A DNA stretch of 64,000 nucleotides from Serratia bockelmannii. Its GTDB lineage: Bacteria > Pseudomonadota > Gammaproteobacteria > Enterobacterales > Enterobacteriaceae. Positions 1 through 8,775 of the stretch are shown here, piece after piece. Both the position numbers and the translations under genes were made by a program. The stretch lies in NCBI RefSeq assembly GCF_008011855.1, contig NZ_VOUX01000033.1, positions 248,001-312,000 of the forward strand. Reading direction: 5' to 3'. Under the pieces are notes generated by a model. It was not told the DNA's origin. It saw only the letters and a program-made list of their open reading frames with translations, and did no database searches. The first letter of the stretch is position 1, and every line of letters begins with the position of its first letter.

Positions 1-1
1 C

Positions 2-124
2 GCCATGGTCCACGTCTGGAACAAGGCCGCAGAGAAAGAGTGCAGCCTGCGCACCGCGGCTTACATCGTGGCTTGTGAGCGCATCCTGACCGCACGTAAA
101 GAGCGCGGCATCTACCCAGGTTGA
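2..124 (+). CDS. C-terminal end of a Glu/Leu/Phe/Val dehydrogenase (probable glutamate dehydrogenase), partial
   Basis: The first 40 codons of the window are an open frame ending in TGA, with the 5' part outside the window. The visible tail (…RTAAYIVACERILTARKER…) resembles the C-terminus of the NAD(P)-dependent Glu/Leu/Phe/Val dehydrogenase family, which interconverts glutamate and 2-oxoglutarate plus ammonia in the cytoplasm. It does not resemble the C-terminus of E. coli GdhA, so a second glutamate dehydrogenase type is more likely. The catalytic domain is not visible, so substrate and cofactor cannot be judged. It converges on the acyl-CoA ligase gene. Confidence 0.65.
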   Translation, partial: AMVHVWNKAAEKECSLRTAAYIVACERILTARKERGIYPG

Positions 125-134
125 TGCCCGTATC

Positions 135-156
135 CCGGCCTGCCCCGGCAGGCCGG
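135..156. terminator. Hairpin between convergent genes
   Basis: A perfect inverted repeat (ccggcctgcc / ggcaggccgg) lies 10 bases after the dehydrogenase stop and 8 bases before the end of the convergent ligase gene. There is no clear T-run on either side, so it may be a bidirectional stem protecting both 3' ends rather than a strong intrinsic terminator. Confidence 0.45.
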
Positions 157-163
157 ATTCTCC

Positions 164-1702
164 TCAGCGCAAACAGCGTTTCAACACCTTACCGGTGCTG
201 GTCATCGGCAAGCGTTCGACAAACTCGACGATACGCGGATATTTGAACGCCGCCAGCCGCTCCCGGCTCCAGGCGATCAGCGTTTCCTCCTCGATGGGCT
301 CCTCCGTTTCTTTCAATACCACCACCGCTTTGATCTCTTCGCCCAGCGACGGATGCTCGACGCCGATCACCGCCACCAACGACACCGCCGGATGGCGAAT
401 CAGCGCCTCTTCAATCTCGCGCGGATAGACGTTGAACCCGCCGCGGATGATCATATCCTTGGCCCGATCGACGATGAAATAGAAGCCGTCGGCGTCGCGG
501 CGCGCCAGGTCCCCGGTGCGAAACCAACCGTTTTCCAGCACGTCCGCCGTCGCCTCGGGGCGGTTCAGATAGCCTTTCATGATGTTGTAACCGCGTACCG
601 CGATCTCCCCCACCTGATCGACTCCGTCGATCGGCTGCCCGGTGACGTCGAGCAAGCGCACCTCCACGCCCCAGATCGGTTGGCCGATGGAACCAGGTTT
701 GGTCACGCGGTGCGGATGGTTAAAGGTGGCGACCGGGCTGGTCTCCGACAGCCCATATCCTTCGAGAATGTTGACGCCGAAGCGGCGCGAAAAATCCTCC
801 AGGATCTGCACCGGCAAACTGGCACCGCCGGAGACCGCCATACGCAGCGTGCTGCGCAAGCGCTCGATATCCGTGTGCTCATCCAGCGCATTCAACAGCG
901 CCCAATACATGGTCGGCACCCCGGCGAAGAAGGTGATGCCGTGCCGCTGCATCAGCGCGATGGCCTGTGCGGCGTCGAAGCGCTCGACCAGCACCAGGGT
1001 AGCGGCGGCGGAAAACCCGGCATTCATCTGCACCGTCGAGCCGAACGTATGGAACAGCGGCAGGGTCACCAAATGGCGATCGGGCTCCGTCTCTGAGCCG
1101 TCGAACAGCCGTACCGATCCCAGCGCGTTGAGCACCAGGTTGGCGTGGGTCAACTCCGCGCCTTTGGCCCGGCCGGTGGTGCCGCTGGTGTAGAGCACCA
1201 CCGCCGTGTCGTTTTCGAGCGTCGCGGCCGAAGCGAATTCGGTAGCCTGCTCGGCTATCGCCGCGCTGAAACGTTCCCCCTCAAGCGGTAGCCGATCGCC
1301 GATGATAAACACCTCGCGGCATTGCTCCGCCTTCGCCGCCGCCCGCAGCGCCTCTTCCCCCAATGGCAAGCCGCTGCTGCCCTCGAAACAGAACAGCGCC
1401 ACCGCCGCTGAATCCGCCAGGTAGTAGTCGAACTCTGCGCTTTTAAGCAGAATATTGAGCGGCACCACCACCGCGCCGCTTTTGAGAATGCCGTAATAGA
1501 TAGCCGCAAACTCCGGTCGATTTGGGCAGGCCAGCGCCACCCGTTCGCCGGGCTGCACGCCGCGCGCGACCAGCAAATTCGCCACCCGGTTGGCCATTTC
1601 GTTCAGCGCCCGATAGCTGAGTGGGATATCGTCCTGTATCACCGCCGGCCGTTCCGGCCAGGTGCGCGCACTCTCTTCAAGCAAGGTAGCCAGATTCAGC
1701 AT
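164..1702 (-). CDS. Acyl-CoA ligase of the AMP-binding (ANL) superfamily, FadD-like
   Basis: The 512-residue cytoplasmic enzyme should activate a carboxylic acid, probably a medium or long-chain fatty acid, with ATP to an acyl-adenylate and then to the CoA thioester. Visible ANL motifs in order: the Ser/Thr/Gly-rich loop YTSGTTGRAKG at about residues 171-181, GYGLSETSP in the middle, the hinge block with TGDL and the RxKD-like DRAKDMI, and the C-terminal TSTGKVLKR containing the catalytic lysine. Length is normal for FadD-type ligases. The start has GGGAGG about 8 bases upstream. No beta-oxidation gene is adjacent, so the true acid substrate is unknown; a short-chain or aromatic acid is also possible. 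Confidence 0.85.
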   Translation of the reverse strand: MLNLATLLEESARTWPERPAVIQDDIPLSYRALNEMANRVANLLVARGVQPGERVALACPNRPEFAAIYYGILKSGAVVVPLNILLKSAEFDYYLADSAAVALFCFEGSSGLPLGEEALRAAAKAEQCREVFIIGDRLPLEGERFSAAIAEQATEFASAATLENDTAVVLYTSGTTGRAKGAELTHANLVLNALGSVRLFDGSETEPDRHLVTLPLFHTFGSTVQMNAGFSAAATLVLVERFDAAQAIALMQRHGITFFAGVPTMYWALLNALDEHTDIERLRSTLRMAVSGGASLPVQILEDFSRRFGVNILEGYGLSETSPVATFNHPHRVTKPGSIGQPIWGVEVRLLDVTGQPIDGVDQVGEIAVRGYNIMKGYLNRPEATADVLENGWFRTGDLARRDADGFYFIVDRAKDMIIRGGFNVYPREIEEALIRHPAVSLVAVIGVEHPSLGEEIKAVVVLKETEEPIEEETLIAWSRERLAAFKYPRIVEFVERLPMTSTGKVLKRCLR

Positions 1703-1837
1703 CGGGGATCCTCCCTGGGAATGAGCGGCGAGAAAAGCGCCGCAGTATCACGAGTATAGATAGGCGCTTTGCGGTTCGCATTCCCTGGAGCGCTGGGCTA
1801 TACCTTAGGCAGTCCCTATCCCGCAGGAGTTGTGATC

Positions 1838-2407
1838 ATGAGCAAGAAAAAGATCCTGATGCTGGTCGGCGACTACGCCGAAGATTACGAAACCATGGTG
1901 CCGTTTCAGGCATTGCAGATGATTGGCCATTGGGTGGATGCCGTGTGCCCCGGTAAAACCGTCGGTGACTACATTCAGACCGCGATCCACGACTTTGACG
2001 GCGCGCAAACCTACAGCGAGAAGCCCGGGCACCGTTTCATCCTGAACGCCGACTTTACCGCCGTCAAAGAAGAACACTACGACGCGCTCTTGATCCCCGG
2101 CGGCCGTGCGCCGGAATACCTGCGCCTGAACCCCGAGGTGATCGCGCTGGTACAGGCGTTTGACGCCGCGAAAAAACCGATCGCCGCCGTTTGCCACGGC
2201 CCGCAGCTGCTGGCAGCGGCCGGAGTATTGAAAGGCCGCACCTGCAGCGCCTACCCGGCCTGCGCGCCGGAGGTGCGGCTCGGCGGCGGCCATTATGCGG
2301 AGATCGGCATCGATCAGGCGCACGTCGACGGCAATCTGGTCACCGCCCCGGCCTGGCCTGCGCACCCGCAGTGGCTGGCGAAGTTCGCCGAGGTATTGGA
2401 GCAGTAA
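1838..2407 (+). CDS. DJ-1/PfpI family protein
   Basis: The 189-residue protein belongs to the DJ-1/PfpI class-I glutamine-amidotransferase-like family, whose members act as glyoxalase III/deglycase-type enzymes, chaperones or proteases. The nucleophile elbow [10 protein letters not shown] carries the reactive cysteine, and the acidic partner is likely in the N-terminal DYAEDYE segment. I chose ATG 1838 because CAGGAG lies 9 bases upstream and the protein then begins [16 protein letters not shown] at the first beta strand of the fold; an upstream in-frame ATG at 1769 would add a G+C-rich extension without family resemblance. It is transcribed away from the ligase gene and converges on the DUF1493-like gene. 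The exact activity cannot be told from sequence. Confidence 0.85.
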   Translation: MSKKKILMLVGDYAEDYETMVPFQALQMIGHWVDAVCPGKTVGDYIQTAIHDFDGAQTYSEKPGHRFILNADFTAVKEEHYDALLIPGGRAPEYLRLNPEVIALVQAFDAAKKPIAAVCHGPQLLAAAGVLKGRTCSAYPACAPEVRLGGGHYAEIGIDQAHVDGNLVTAPAWPAHPQWLAKFAEVLEQ

Positions 2408-2414
2408 TGCGGCG

Positions 2415-2768
2415 CTAGCGGAGCTGCTCGATCAGGAAGTGAATGTCGTACAGCCAGCGTTTGGCGCGCGCGGAGCGCACCAACATCGACACGCACAGCG
2501 GCCGGGGGTGTTCTTTGCAGGCGGAGGGAGAAAACCAGCGCCCGGTGTTGGCCGGCGGCTGGAAATACAGCTCGTGGTTATAGTTGCCGCTGTCGACGCC
2601 GAAGGTATCGAAGTAGCGGCGCATCAGCGTATTGGAATCGCTGAACGACAGGTGAAGCGCGGTGTTGATCTCGGTTTCCGGGGTGATGGCCACGCCCTTC
2701 TTCAACCGCCCTGGCGTGTTGAATGCGGCGATAAGCGCGATGACCTGTTGCTGAATATCTTCTGCCAT
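2415..2768 (-). CDS. Small cytoplasmic protein, probable DUF1493 family
   Basis: The 117-residue protein has no signal peptide or membrane segment. The core (…DSNTLMRRYFDTFGVDSGNY…YFQPP…) resembles the enterobacterial DUF1493 family (about 110 residues, often encoded beside acyl-carrier-like proteins). The start at 2768 follows GAGG by 5 bases; an upstream in-frame ATG at 2828 has no better signal. No acyl-carrier gene is adjacent here. The stop is 7 bases from the convergent DJ-1 stop. Function is unknown; family assignment is from memory of the motif and should be treated as tentative. Confidence 0.65.
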   Translation of the reverse strand: MAEDIQQQVIALIAAFNTPGRLKKGVAITPETEINTALHLSFSDSNTLMRRYFDTFGVDSGNYNHELYFQPPANTGRWFSPSACKEHPRPLCVSMLVRSARAKRWLYDIHFLIEQLR

Positions 2769-2880
2769 GACGACCTCGAGCCGATATGAATAAAAGATGA
2801 ATGCGGTTCTCTGTCTGACTCTGCTCACCGCAGCGAGTTCTGCCCGCCGGCCGGGTTTTCTGTTTCTTTACACTTTCCAT

Positions 2881-2919
2881 AAAAAAACCGCGCGCAGCCA
2901 AACACCTGGCGCGCGCGGT
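2881..2919 (-). terminator. Intrinsic terminator of the RND efflux operon
   Basis: Read on the minus strand, a 9-bp G+C stem (ACCGCGCGC paired with GCGCGCGGT) is followed by seven T residues, directly after the outer-membrane-factor stop at 2926. This is a classic rho-independent terminator closing the three-gene efflux operon. Confidence 0.85.
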
Positions 2920-2925
2920 CCAGGG

Positions 2926-4368
2926 TTAGCGGCTGAGCGTCGCCTTATCGGCGATGACGCCGTCCCCCTGCCGCTCGGCGGTAACGCCGCTGCCCAACAC
3001 TTTATACAGGGTGGCCTGATTGTCGTACGCGGTCTGCTGCGCGGCGATCAGCGACTGCTGCGCCGTGTACAGCGTGCGCTGCGCGTCCAGCAAGGTCAGA
3101 TAACTGTCCACGCCCTGGCGGTAACGCAGCTCGGCCAGGCGATAATATTGCTGTGCCGCCGCCACATAGCCGGTTTGCGCCGCCAGCTGTTCCTGCAGCG
3201 TGGCTTTGCGCGCCAGCGCGTCGGCGGTTTCCTGAAATGCCGTCTGCACCGCTTTCTCATAGGTGGCGACATACAGGTCTTTCTGCGCCTGGGTGTAGTT
3301 GAGCTGAGCCGTGTTATAGCCGCCGCTGAAGATTGGCAGGCTGATGCTCGGTGCGAACGACCAGACGCCGGCGCCGTGGCTGAACAACGAGGAGAGTTCA
3401 CCGCTGCCCACGCCGCCGCTGGCGGTCAGGCTGATCGACGGGAAAAACGCCGCCCGCGCCGAGCCGATGTTGGCGTTGGCGGATTTCAGGTTATGCTCAG
3501 CCTGCAGCACGTCCGGCCGCGTCAGCAGCACCTGCGAAGACACCCCAGCCGGCAGATTGCGCATGATTTCGCCGAGCCCATCGATACCGCTCGGCAGCAG
3601 ATTTTCCGGCACGCTTTGCCCCACCGCCAAATCCAGCGCGTTTTTCGCCTGCGCGGCGCTGGTCGCATAGCTGGCGGCGTCCGATCGCGCCTGTTGATAA
3701 ACGGTCTCCGCCGACGCCACGTCAACCAGCGACGCAATGCCGTGCTGCTGGTTCTTACGCGTCACGTCCAGCGAACGTTTGGCGCTTTCCATCGTCTGCT
3801 GCGCCACCGCCAGATTGCTGCGCTCGGCCGCCACCGCCACCCAGTCGGTGACGATATCGGCGATCAGCGTCAGGCGAGTACTTTTCGCCGCCTCCGAATT
3901 GGCCAGGTAAGTTTCGAACGCCGCGCGCGACAGGCTGGCGTTTTTGCCGAACAGATCCAGCTCGAACGCGCTGACGCCGGCCTGCGCTTCATAACTCTGA
4001 CTGATGGCGGTGGCATTGCCGCTACCGGTCAGCGAACGCCCGCGGCTGCCGTCGGCGGTGGCGTTGATCGTCGGGAACAGCGCCGAGCGCTGCTCACCGT
4101 ACAGGGCGCGCGCCGAGGCGATATTGGCGATCGCCTCGCGCAGATCGCGGCTGCTGTCCAGCCCCAGCGCCACCACCTGCCGCAGCCTGGCGTCCTGCAC
4201 ATAGTCGCGCCAGGCGACGTCCGGGTAGCTCAACGCCTGCTTGCCGGCGGCCTCGCCCTGCGGCAGGTTGGCGGGCACCGGCGCCGCCGGGCGCTGGTAG
4301 TGCGGATCCAGCGACAGACAGCCGGTCAGCAGCAGCGGTAAAGTTAACATCATGACTCGTTGCAACAC
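2926..4368 (-). CDS. Outer-membrane efflux lipoprotein, NodT/OprM (TolC-like) family
   Basis: The 480-residue protein is the outer-membrane channel of the tripartite pump encoded in this operon. A short lipoprotein signal ends in the lipobox LLLTGC, giving an acylated cysteine at the mature N-terminus. The rest shows the two repeated OEP domains, Ala/Gln-rich helices such as GVDSYLTLLDAQRTLYTAQQSL, typical of the alpha-helical barrel. I place the start at GTG 4368, one base after the pump stop, because AGGAG sits 6 bases upstream inside the end of the pump gene; an ATG at 4434 would overlap the pump by 65 bases and precede the signal peptide with a proline-rich stretch. Having its own channel means the pump need not borrow TolC. 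Confidence 0.9.
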   Translation of the reverse strand: MLQRVMMLTLPLLLTGCLSLDPHYQRPAAPVPANLPQGEAAGKQALSYPDVAWRDYVQDARLRQVVALGLDSSRDLREAIANIASARALYGEQRSALFPTINATADGSRGRSLTGSGNATAISQSYEAQAGVSAFELDLFGKNASLSRAAFETYLANSEAAKSTRLTLIADIVTDWVAVAAERSNLAVAQQTMESAKRSLDVTRKNQQHGIASLVDVASAETVYQQARSDAASYATSAAQAKNALDLAVGQSVPENLLPSGIDGLGEIMRNLPAGVSSQVLLTRPDVLQAEHNLKSANANIGSARAAFFPSISLTASGGVGSGELSSLFSHGAGVWSFAPSISLPIFSGGYNTAQLNYTQAQKDLYVATYEKAVQTAFQETADALARKATLQEQLAAQTGYVAAAQQYYRLAELRYRQGVDSYLTLLDAQRTLYTAQQSLIAAQQTAYDNQATLYKVLGSGVTAERQGDGVIADKATLSR

Positions 4369-4369
4369 G

Positions 4370-7300
4370 TTATTCTCCTGCCTGTGACGGCGGGTTGGCG
4401 GGCCGGCGGGTAAACATGCGGCGCACCAACACATAAAACAGCGGTACGAAAAAGATGGCCAATGCGGTGGCGGTGATCGTACCGCCGATAATGCCGGTAC
4501 CGATGGCGATTCGGCTGTTGGCGCCGGCGCCGCTGGATACCGCCAGCGGCAGCACCCCGGCGGTGAACGCCAGCGAGGTCATCAGGATCGGCCGCAGGCG
4601 CATGCGTGCCGCGTGGACCGCCGCGCCAATCAGCGTTTCCCCCCGCTGGTGCATCTCCTCGGCGAACTCGACGATCAAAATGGCGTTCTTCGCCGACAGG
4701 CCGATGATGGTGAGCAGCGCCACTTGGAAGTAGATGTCGTTTTCCAGCCCGCGCAGCGTGATCGCCAGCAGCGAGCCCACCACACCCATCGGCACCACCA
4801 ACATCACCGCGAATGGAATCGACCAGCTCTCATACAGCGCCGCCAGGCACAGGAACACCACGATGAGCGAAATGGCGTACAGCGACGACGCCTGGCCGCT
4901 GGTCAGCCGTTCCTGATAGGAGAGCCCGCTCCAGGAATAGCTGCTGCCGGCGGAGTATTTCGCCGCCAGTTTCTCCATCTCGCTCATTGCCGTACCGGAG
5001 CTGACGCCGGCGGCGCCCTGCCCGGTGATCTCGAACGACGACAGCCCGTTATAGCGCGACAGGTTCTCCGGCCCGTAGATCCAGTGCGAAGACGCAAAGG
5101 CGGAGAACGGCGTCATGCTGCTGGCGCCCGACGCATTGGTGCCGCGCACAAACCAGCGGTCGAGGTCTTCCGGCTTGGCGCGGTACTGCACGTCGCCCTG
5201 CATATAGACTTTTTTCACCCGGTTGCGGTCGATAAAGTCGTTGATGTAGGTGCTGCCGAACGCGCTGCTGAGGGTGCTGTTGACGTCACCGGCGCTCAGG
5301 CCGAGCGCCTGCAGCTTGCCGTTGTCGATCTCCACCTGCAGCTGCGGGGTGTCCGGCAAGGTGTTGGCGCGCACTGCCAGCAATGCCGGATTGTTGCCGG
5401 CGGCGGCGACGATCTGGTCGCGCATCGCCTGCAGCTCGGCGCGGGTGGTCGCCCCTTTGGCCTGCAGCTCGAAAGTGAAGCCGTCGGACTGACCGAAACC
5501 GTCGATCGCCGGTGGGCTCATGGAGAACACCTGGGCGTCGCGCAGCGAAGCGAAGTGCGCCATGGCGCGTTTGGCGATGGCGTCGGCGGTGTTCTCGCTG
5601 CCGCTGCGCTGGCTCCAGTCTTTGAGGCTGACAAACGCCATGCCGGCGTTTTGCCCGCTGCCGCTGAAACCGAAACCGTTGATGGTGAAAATGGTGCTGA
5701 CGTTGGCCTTTTCCTGATCGAGGAAATAGGCGGTCACCGCCTCGCTCACCGCCGAGGTGCGCGCGTTGGTGGCGCCGGCCGGCAAGGTGTACTGCACCAT
5801 CACCGAACCCTGATCCTCATTGGGCAGGAAACCGGTCGGCAAACGCAGATACATCACGGCCGCGGCGATCAGCAGCAGACCGTACAGCAGCAGATAGCGC
5901 GTTGGCCGGTGGATCACTGCGCCGACCTTGTCGGCGTACTTCTCCTGCAGCCGGTTATAACCGCGGTTGAATCTATCCAGCAGCCCTTTGTCGGTCTGTT
6001 CTTCATGCGTCGATTTCAGCAATGTGGCGCACAGCGCCGGCGCCAGCGTCAACGCCAGCACCACCGACAGCACCATTGAGGAGACGACGGTGATTGAAAA
6101 CTGACGGTAGATCACCCCGGTGGAACCACCGAAGAACGCCATCGGCAGAAACACCGCCGACAGCACCAGCGCGATGCCGACCAGCGCGCCGGTGATCTCG
6201 CGCATCGATTTCTCCGTCGCCTCGCGCGGCGGCAGTTTATCTTCACGCATCACACGTTCGACGTTTTCCACCACCACGATGGCGTCGTCCACCAACAGCC
6301 CGATCGCAAGCACCATGCCGAACAGCGTCAGGGTATTGATCGAATAGCCGAACGCCGCCAAGACGCCGAAGGTGCCCAGCAACACCACCGGCACGGTGAT
6401 GGTCGGGATCAGCGTGGTGCGCAGGTTTTGCAGGAACACGAACATCACCACCACCACTAACACCACCGCTTCAAACAGCGTTTTCACCACCTCCTCGATC
6501 GAGATGTTGATGAAGTCGGTGCTGTCTTTCGGGTAGGCCACCTTGTAGCCCTGCGGCATCGCGCTTTGGTATTCCGCCACCTTGGCCTTAACCAGTTTGG
6601 CGGTGTTGAGGGCGTTGGCGCCCGCCGCCAGCTTGACCGCGATCCCCGCCGCCGGGTGGCCATTGAGGTGCGCGCTGGCGGAGTAGTCTTCGTTGCCCAG
6701 CTCAACCCGTGCCACGTCACCCAGCCGCACCAGCGCGCCGCTGCTGTCGCTTTTCAGGATGATATTGCGAAACTGTTCCGGCGTTTGCAGCCGCGACTGC
6801 GCCTTTACCGTGGCGGTCAGCTGCTGATCGGCGGCGGCCGGTAGATCGCCTACCTTGCCGGCAGACACCTGGGTGTTTTGCGCTTCGATCGCCGTCTGCA
6901 CGTCGGAAGGCATCAGCGCATAGCTCGCCAGCTTGGTCGGATCCAGCCAGATACGCATCGCATATTCCGAGCCGAACACCTGCACGTCCCCCACGCCCTC
7001 GATGCGCGACAGCGGATCCTGCAGGTTGCTGACCAGATAGTCGGAGATATCGGCCATTGTCGCCTTGTCGCTTTCGTCATACAGCCCGACGATCAGCAGG
7101 AAGCTGCTCTGGGATTTCTTGACCGTCACGCCCTGCGCAGTGACCGCGCTCGGCAAACGGCTTTCCGCCTGCTGCACCTTGTTTTGCACCTGCACCTGAG
7201 CGATATCCGGATCGGTGCCCTGATCAAAGGTGACGTTGATGCTGACCGAGCCGCTGGAGCTGCTGGTCGAAGAGAAATACAGCAGGCCGTCCAGGCCGGT

Positions 7301-7507
7301 GAGCTGCTGCTCAATCACCTGCGTGACGCTGTTTTCCAGCGTTTCCGCGTCCGCGCCCGGGTAAGTGGCGGAGATGGAAATCTGCGGCGGTGAGACATCC
7401 GGGTACTGCGAGACGGGCAATGAATTGATCGACATCAGGCCGCACAGCATGATGATGATGGCAATCACCCAGGCGAATACCGGCCGCCGGATAAAGAACT
7501 GCGCCAT
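4370..7507 (-). CDS. RND multidrug efflux pump, AcrB/MexB (HAE1) type
   Basis: The 1045-residue inner-membrane proton/drug antiporter exports amphiphilic drugs from the periplasm or membrane. It starts with the family hallmark MAQFFIRRPVFAWVIAI, has the TM4 proton-relay aspartate pair in LLVDDAIVVVENVER, and shows the two-fold duplicated 6-TM plus periplasmic-domain layout of HAE1 pumps. ATG 7507 is one base after the fusion-protein stop; the in-frame ATG 14 codons further upstream lies inside that gene. It is the middle gene of a fusion protein - pump - channel operon with 1-base gaps, so production is probably translationally coupled. Among Serratia systems it could correspond to one of the Sde pumps or to an EefABC-type system; I cannot decide which. 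Confidence 0.93.
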   Translation of the reverse strand: MAQFFIRRPVFAWVIAIIIMLCGLMSINSLPVSQYPDVSPPQISISATYPGADAETLENSVTQVIEQQLTGLDGLLYFSSTSSSSGSVSINVTFDQGTDPDIAQVQVQNKVQQAESRLPSAVTAQGVTVKKSQSSFLLIVGLYDESDKATMADISDYLVSNLQDPLSRIEGVGDVQVFGSEYAMRIWLDPTKLASYALMPSDVQTAIEAQNTQVSAGKVGDLPAAADQQLTATVKAQSRLQTPEQFRNIILKSDSSGALVRLGDVARVELGNEDYSASAHLNGHPAAGIAVKLAAGANALNTAKLVKAKVAEYQSAMPQGYKVAYPKDSTDFINISIEEVVKTLFEAVVLVVVVMFVFLQNLRTTLIPTITVPVVLLGTFGVLAAFGYSINTLTLFGMVLAIGLLVDDAIVVVENVERVMREDKLPPREATEKSMREITGALVGIALVLSAVFLPMAFFGGSTGVIYRQFSITVVSSMVLSVVLALTLAPALCATLLKSTHEEQTDKGLLDRFNRGYNRLQEKYADKVGAVIHRPTRYLLLYGLLLIAAAVMYLRLPTGFLPNEDQGSVMVQYTLPAGATNARTSAVSEAVTAYFLDQEKANVSTIFTINGFGFSGSGQNAGMAFVSLKDWSQRSGSENTADAIAKRAMAHFASLRDAQVFSMSPPAIDGFGQSDGFTFELQAKGATTRAELQAMRDQIVAAAGNNPALLAVRANTLPDTPQLQVEIDNGKLQALGLSAGDVNSTLSSAFGSTYINDFIDRNRVKKVYMQGDVQYRAKPEDLDRWFVRGTNASGASSMTPFSAFASSHWIYGPENLSRYNGLSSFEITGQGAAGVSSGTAMSEMEKLAAKYSAGSSYSWSGLSYQERLTSGQASSLYAISLIVVFLCLAALYESWSIPFAVMLVVPMGVVGSLLAITLRGLENDIYFQVALLTIIGLSAKNAILIVEFAEEMHQRGETLIGAAVHAARMRLRPILMTSLAFTAGVLPLAVSSGAGANSRIAIGTGIIGGTITATALAIFFVPLFYVLVRRMFTRRPANPPSQAGE

Positions 7508-7508
7508 A

Positions 7509-8651
7509 TCACTGCTCCCCGCGTTGGGTTTTGTCGACTGAAACCTCAACCGGCTTCACCGCGGCGCCGATCGTGACCTTGCCGGTGCCTTCGACGATCA
7601 GACGATCGCCTTCGTTCAGCCCGCTGCCGATCAGCCAGTTGCTGCCCACCACCCGTTCGGCGCTGACGGTGCGCTGCGCCACGTTGTTTTGCTCGTCCAC
7701 CACCAACGCGGTGGCTTCCCCTTTGGCGTTGCGGGTGATGCCCTGCTGCGGCGCCAGAATGGCTTTGGGATCGACGCCGTTATCCACCGTGGCGTGGACG
7801 TACATGCCGGGCAGCAGCTCATGCTCGGGGTTGGGGAACACCGCACGCAGCGTGACCGAACCGGTGGCCTCATCCACCGCCACCTCGGTCAACTCCAGCT
7901 TGCCGGCGTGGGCATAAGGCGTGCCGTCCTCCAGCTTGATGGCGACCGGCGTGACCGCACCGCGCTGCAAAGCGGCCTGCTGACGGCGCAGTTTAAGCAA
8001 CTGGGCGCTGGACTGGGTCAGATCGACATAGATCGGATCCAACGCGCGGATGGTGGCCAACGCATCGGTCTGGCTGGCGGTGACCAGCGCGCCCGGCGTC
8101 ACCGATGAGATGCCGATGCGACCGCCGATCGGTGCCCGCACCTGGGTATAGGCGAGGTTGATGCGCGCCGTCTCCAGCGCTGCCTGATACTGGGACACCG
8201 ACGCCACGGCCGCCAAATAGGCGGCTTTGGCATCGTCCGCATCCTGCTGAGAAACGCCGTTCTCTTTCACCAGCGCCGCATAGCGCTGTGATTTGAGCCG
8301 GGTGGATTGCACCGTGGCCTGGGCGTTTTTCAGCTGGGCGGCGGCCTGATCGTAGTTGGCCTGATAGCTGGCGGGGTCAATTTGGTACAATACCTGCCCG
8401 GCTTTCACCTCGGCCCCTTCGGTGAACAGCCGCTGCTTGATGATGCCGTCGACCTGCGGCCGCACGTCGGAAGTCATGGTGGCGTTGACCCGGCCGGTCA
8501 ACTCGCTGCTCAGGGTCACTGACTGGCCGCGCAGCGTGACGACGCCGACCTCCTGCTCACCGCCTGCGCCCGTCGGCGCACCGGCGTTTTGCCCATCGCA
8601 GGCAGCCAGCAACAGCGACAGCCCAAGCACCAAAAGCGTTTTTCTCTGCAT
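7509..8651 (-). CDS. Periplasmic membrane-fusion protein, AcrA/MexA (HlyD) family
   Basis: The 380-residue lipoprotein bridges pump and outer-membrane channel. Signal peptide with lipobox LLLAAC gives an N-terminal lipid-anchored cysteine. The order lipoyl half-motif (VDGIIKQRLFTEGAEVKAGQVLYQID), alpha-hairpin (residues about 90-160, Gln/Ala-rich), second lipoyl half (YTQVRAPIGGRIG) and beta-barrel/membrane-proximal domains matches AcrA. It is the first gene of the efflux operon. No TetR or AraC regulator gene is adjacent, which is unusual for this class; two palindromes immediately upstream are the obvious candidates for regulation. Confidence 0.93.
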   Translation of the reverse strand: MQRKTLLVLGLSLLLAACDGQNAGAPTGAGGEQEVGVVTLRGQSVTLSSELTGRVNATMTSDVRPQVDGIIKQRLFTEGAEVKAGQVLYQIDPASYQANYDQAAAQLKNAQATVQSTRLKSQRYAALVKENGVSQQDADDAKAAYLAAVASVSQYQAALETARINLAYTQVRAPIGGRIGISSVTPGALVTASQTDALATIRALDPIYVDLTQSSAQLLKLRRQQAALQRGAVTPVAIKLEDGTPYAHAGKLELTEVAVDEATGSVTLRAVFPNPEHELLPGMYVHATVDNGVDPKAILAPQQGITRNAKGEATALVVDEQNNVAQRTVSAERVVGSNWLIGSGLNEGDRLIVEGTGKVTIGAAVKPVEVSVDKTQRGEQ

Positions 8652-8665
8652 TGCAATACGATCCC

Positions 8666-8687
8666 ATTGAGAATGACTATTCTCAAT
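8666..8687. promoter_or_regulatory. Perfect 9-4-9 palindrome upstream of the efflux operon (candidate operator)
   Basis: ATTGAGAAT, four bases, ATTCTCAAT: a perfect inverted repeat whose outermost base is 15 bases before the fusion-protein ATG. The 7-bp half sites TGAGAAT/ATTCTCA equal Fur half sites, but the spacing is 4 instead of the usual 1, so either a different regulator or a leader hairpin is possible. Confidence 0.45.
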
Positions 8688-8691
8688 ATAT

Positions 8692-8707
8692 CGAATGCAG
8701 ACATTCG
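8692..8707. promoter_or_regulatory. Second palindrome upstream of the efflux operon
   Basis: CGAATG, CAGA, CATTCG forms a perfect 6-bp inverted repeat five bases beyond the first palindrome. Its position in the leader or promoter of the efflux operon suggests a second operator or a paired RNA structure. Confidence 0.35.
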
Positions 8708-8775
8708 CTTCTGAAAGGGTTGCGTAAGGATAGCGTAAAATCTTGTCGAAGCGGGAAACGGTGGAGCAATATCGT

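Noticed and set aside
353-1096. Long plus-strand frame opposite the acyl-CoA ligase
   Set aside because: Arg/His/Gly-rich translation of the antisense strand of a clear ANL enzyme, typical of high G+C DNA; no motif.
1769-1837. Extended N-terminus of the DJ-1/PfpI protein from ATG 1769
   Set aside because: No ribosome site and no family match; ATG 1838 has CAGGAG and starts at the fold.
2797-4341. 514-codon plus-strand frame opposite the outer-membrane factor
   Set aside because: Composition is Arg/Gln/His-rich with no domain, and the minus strand has a full lipoprotein with operon context.
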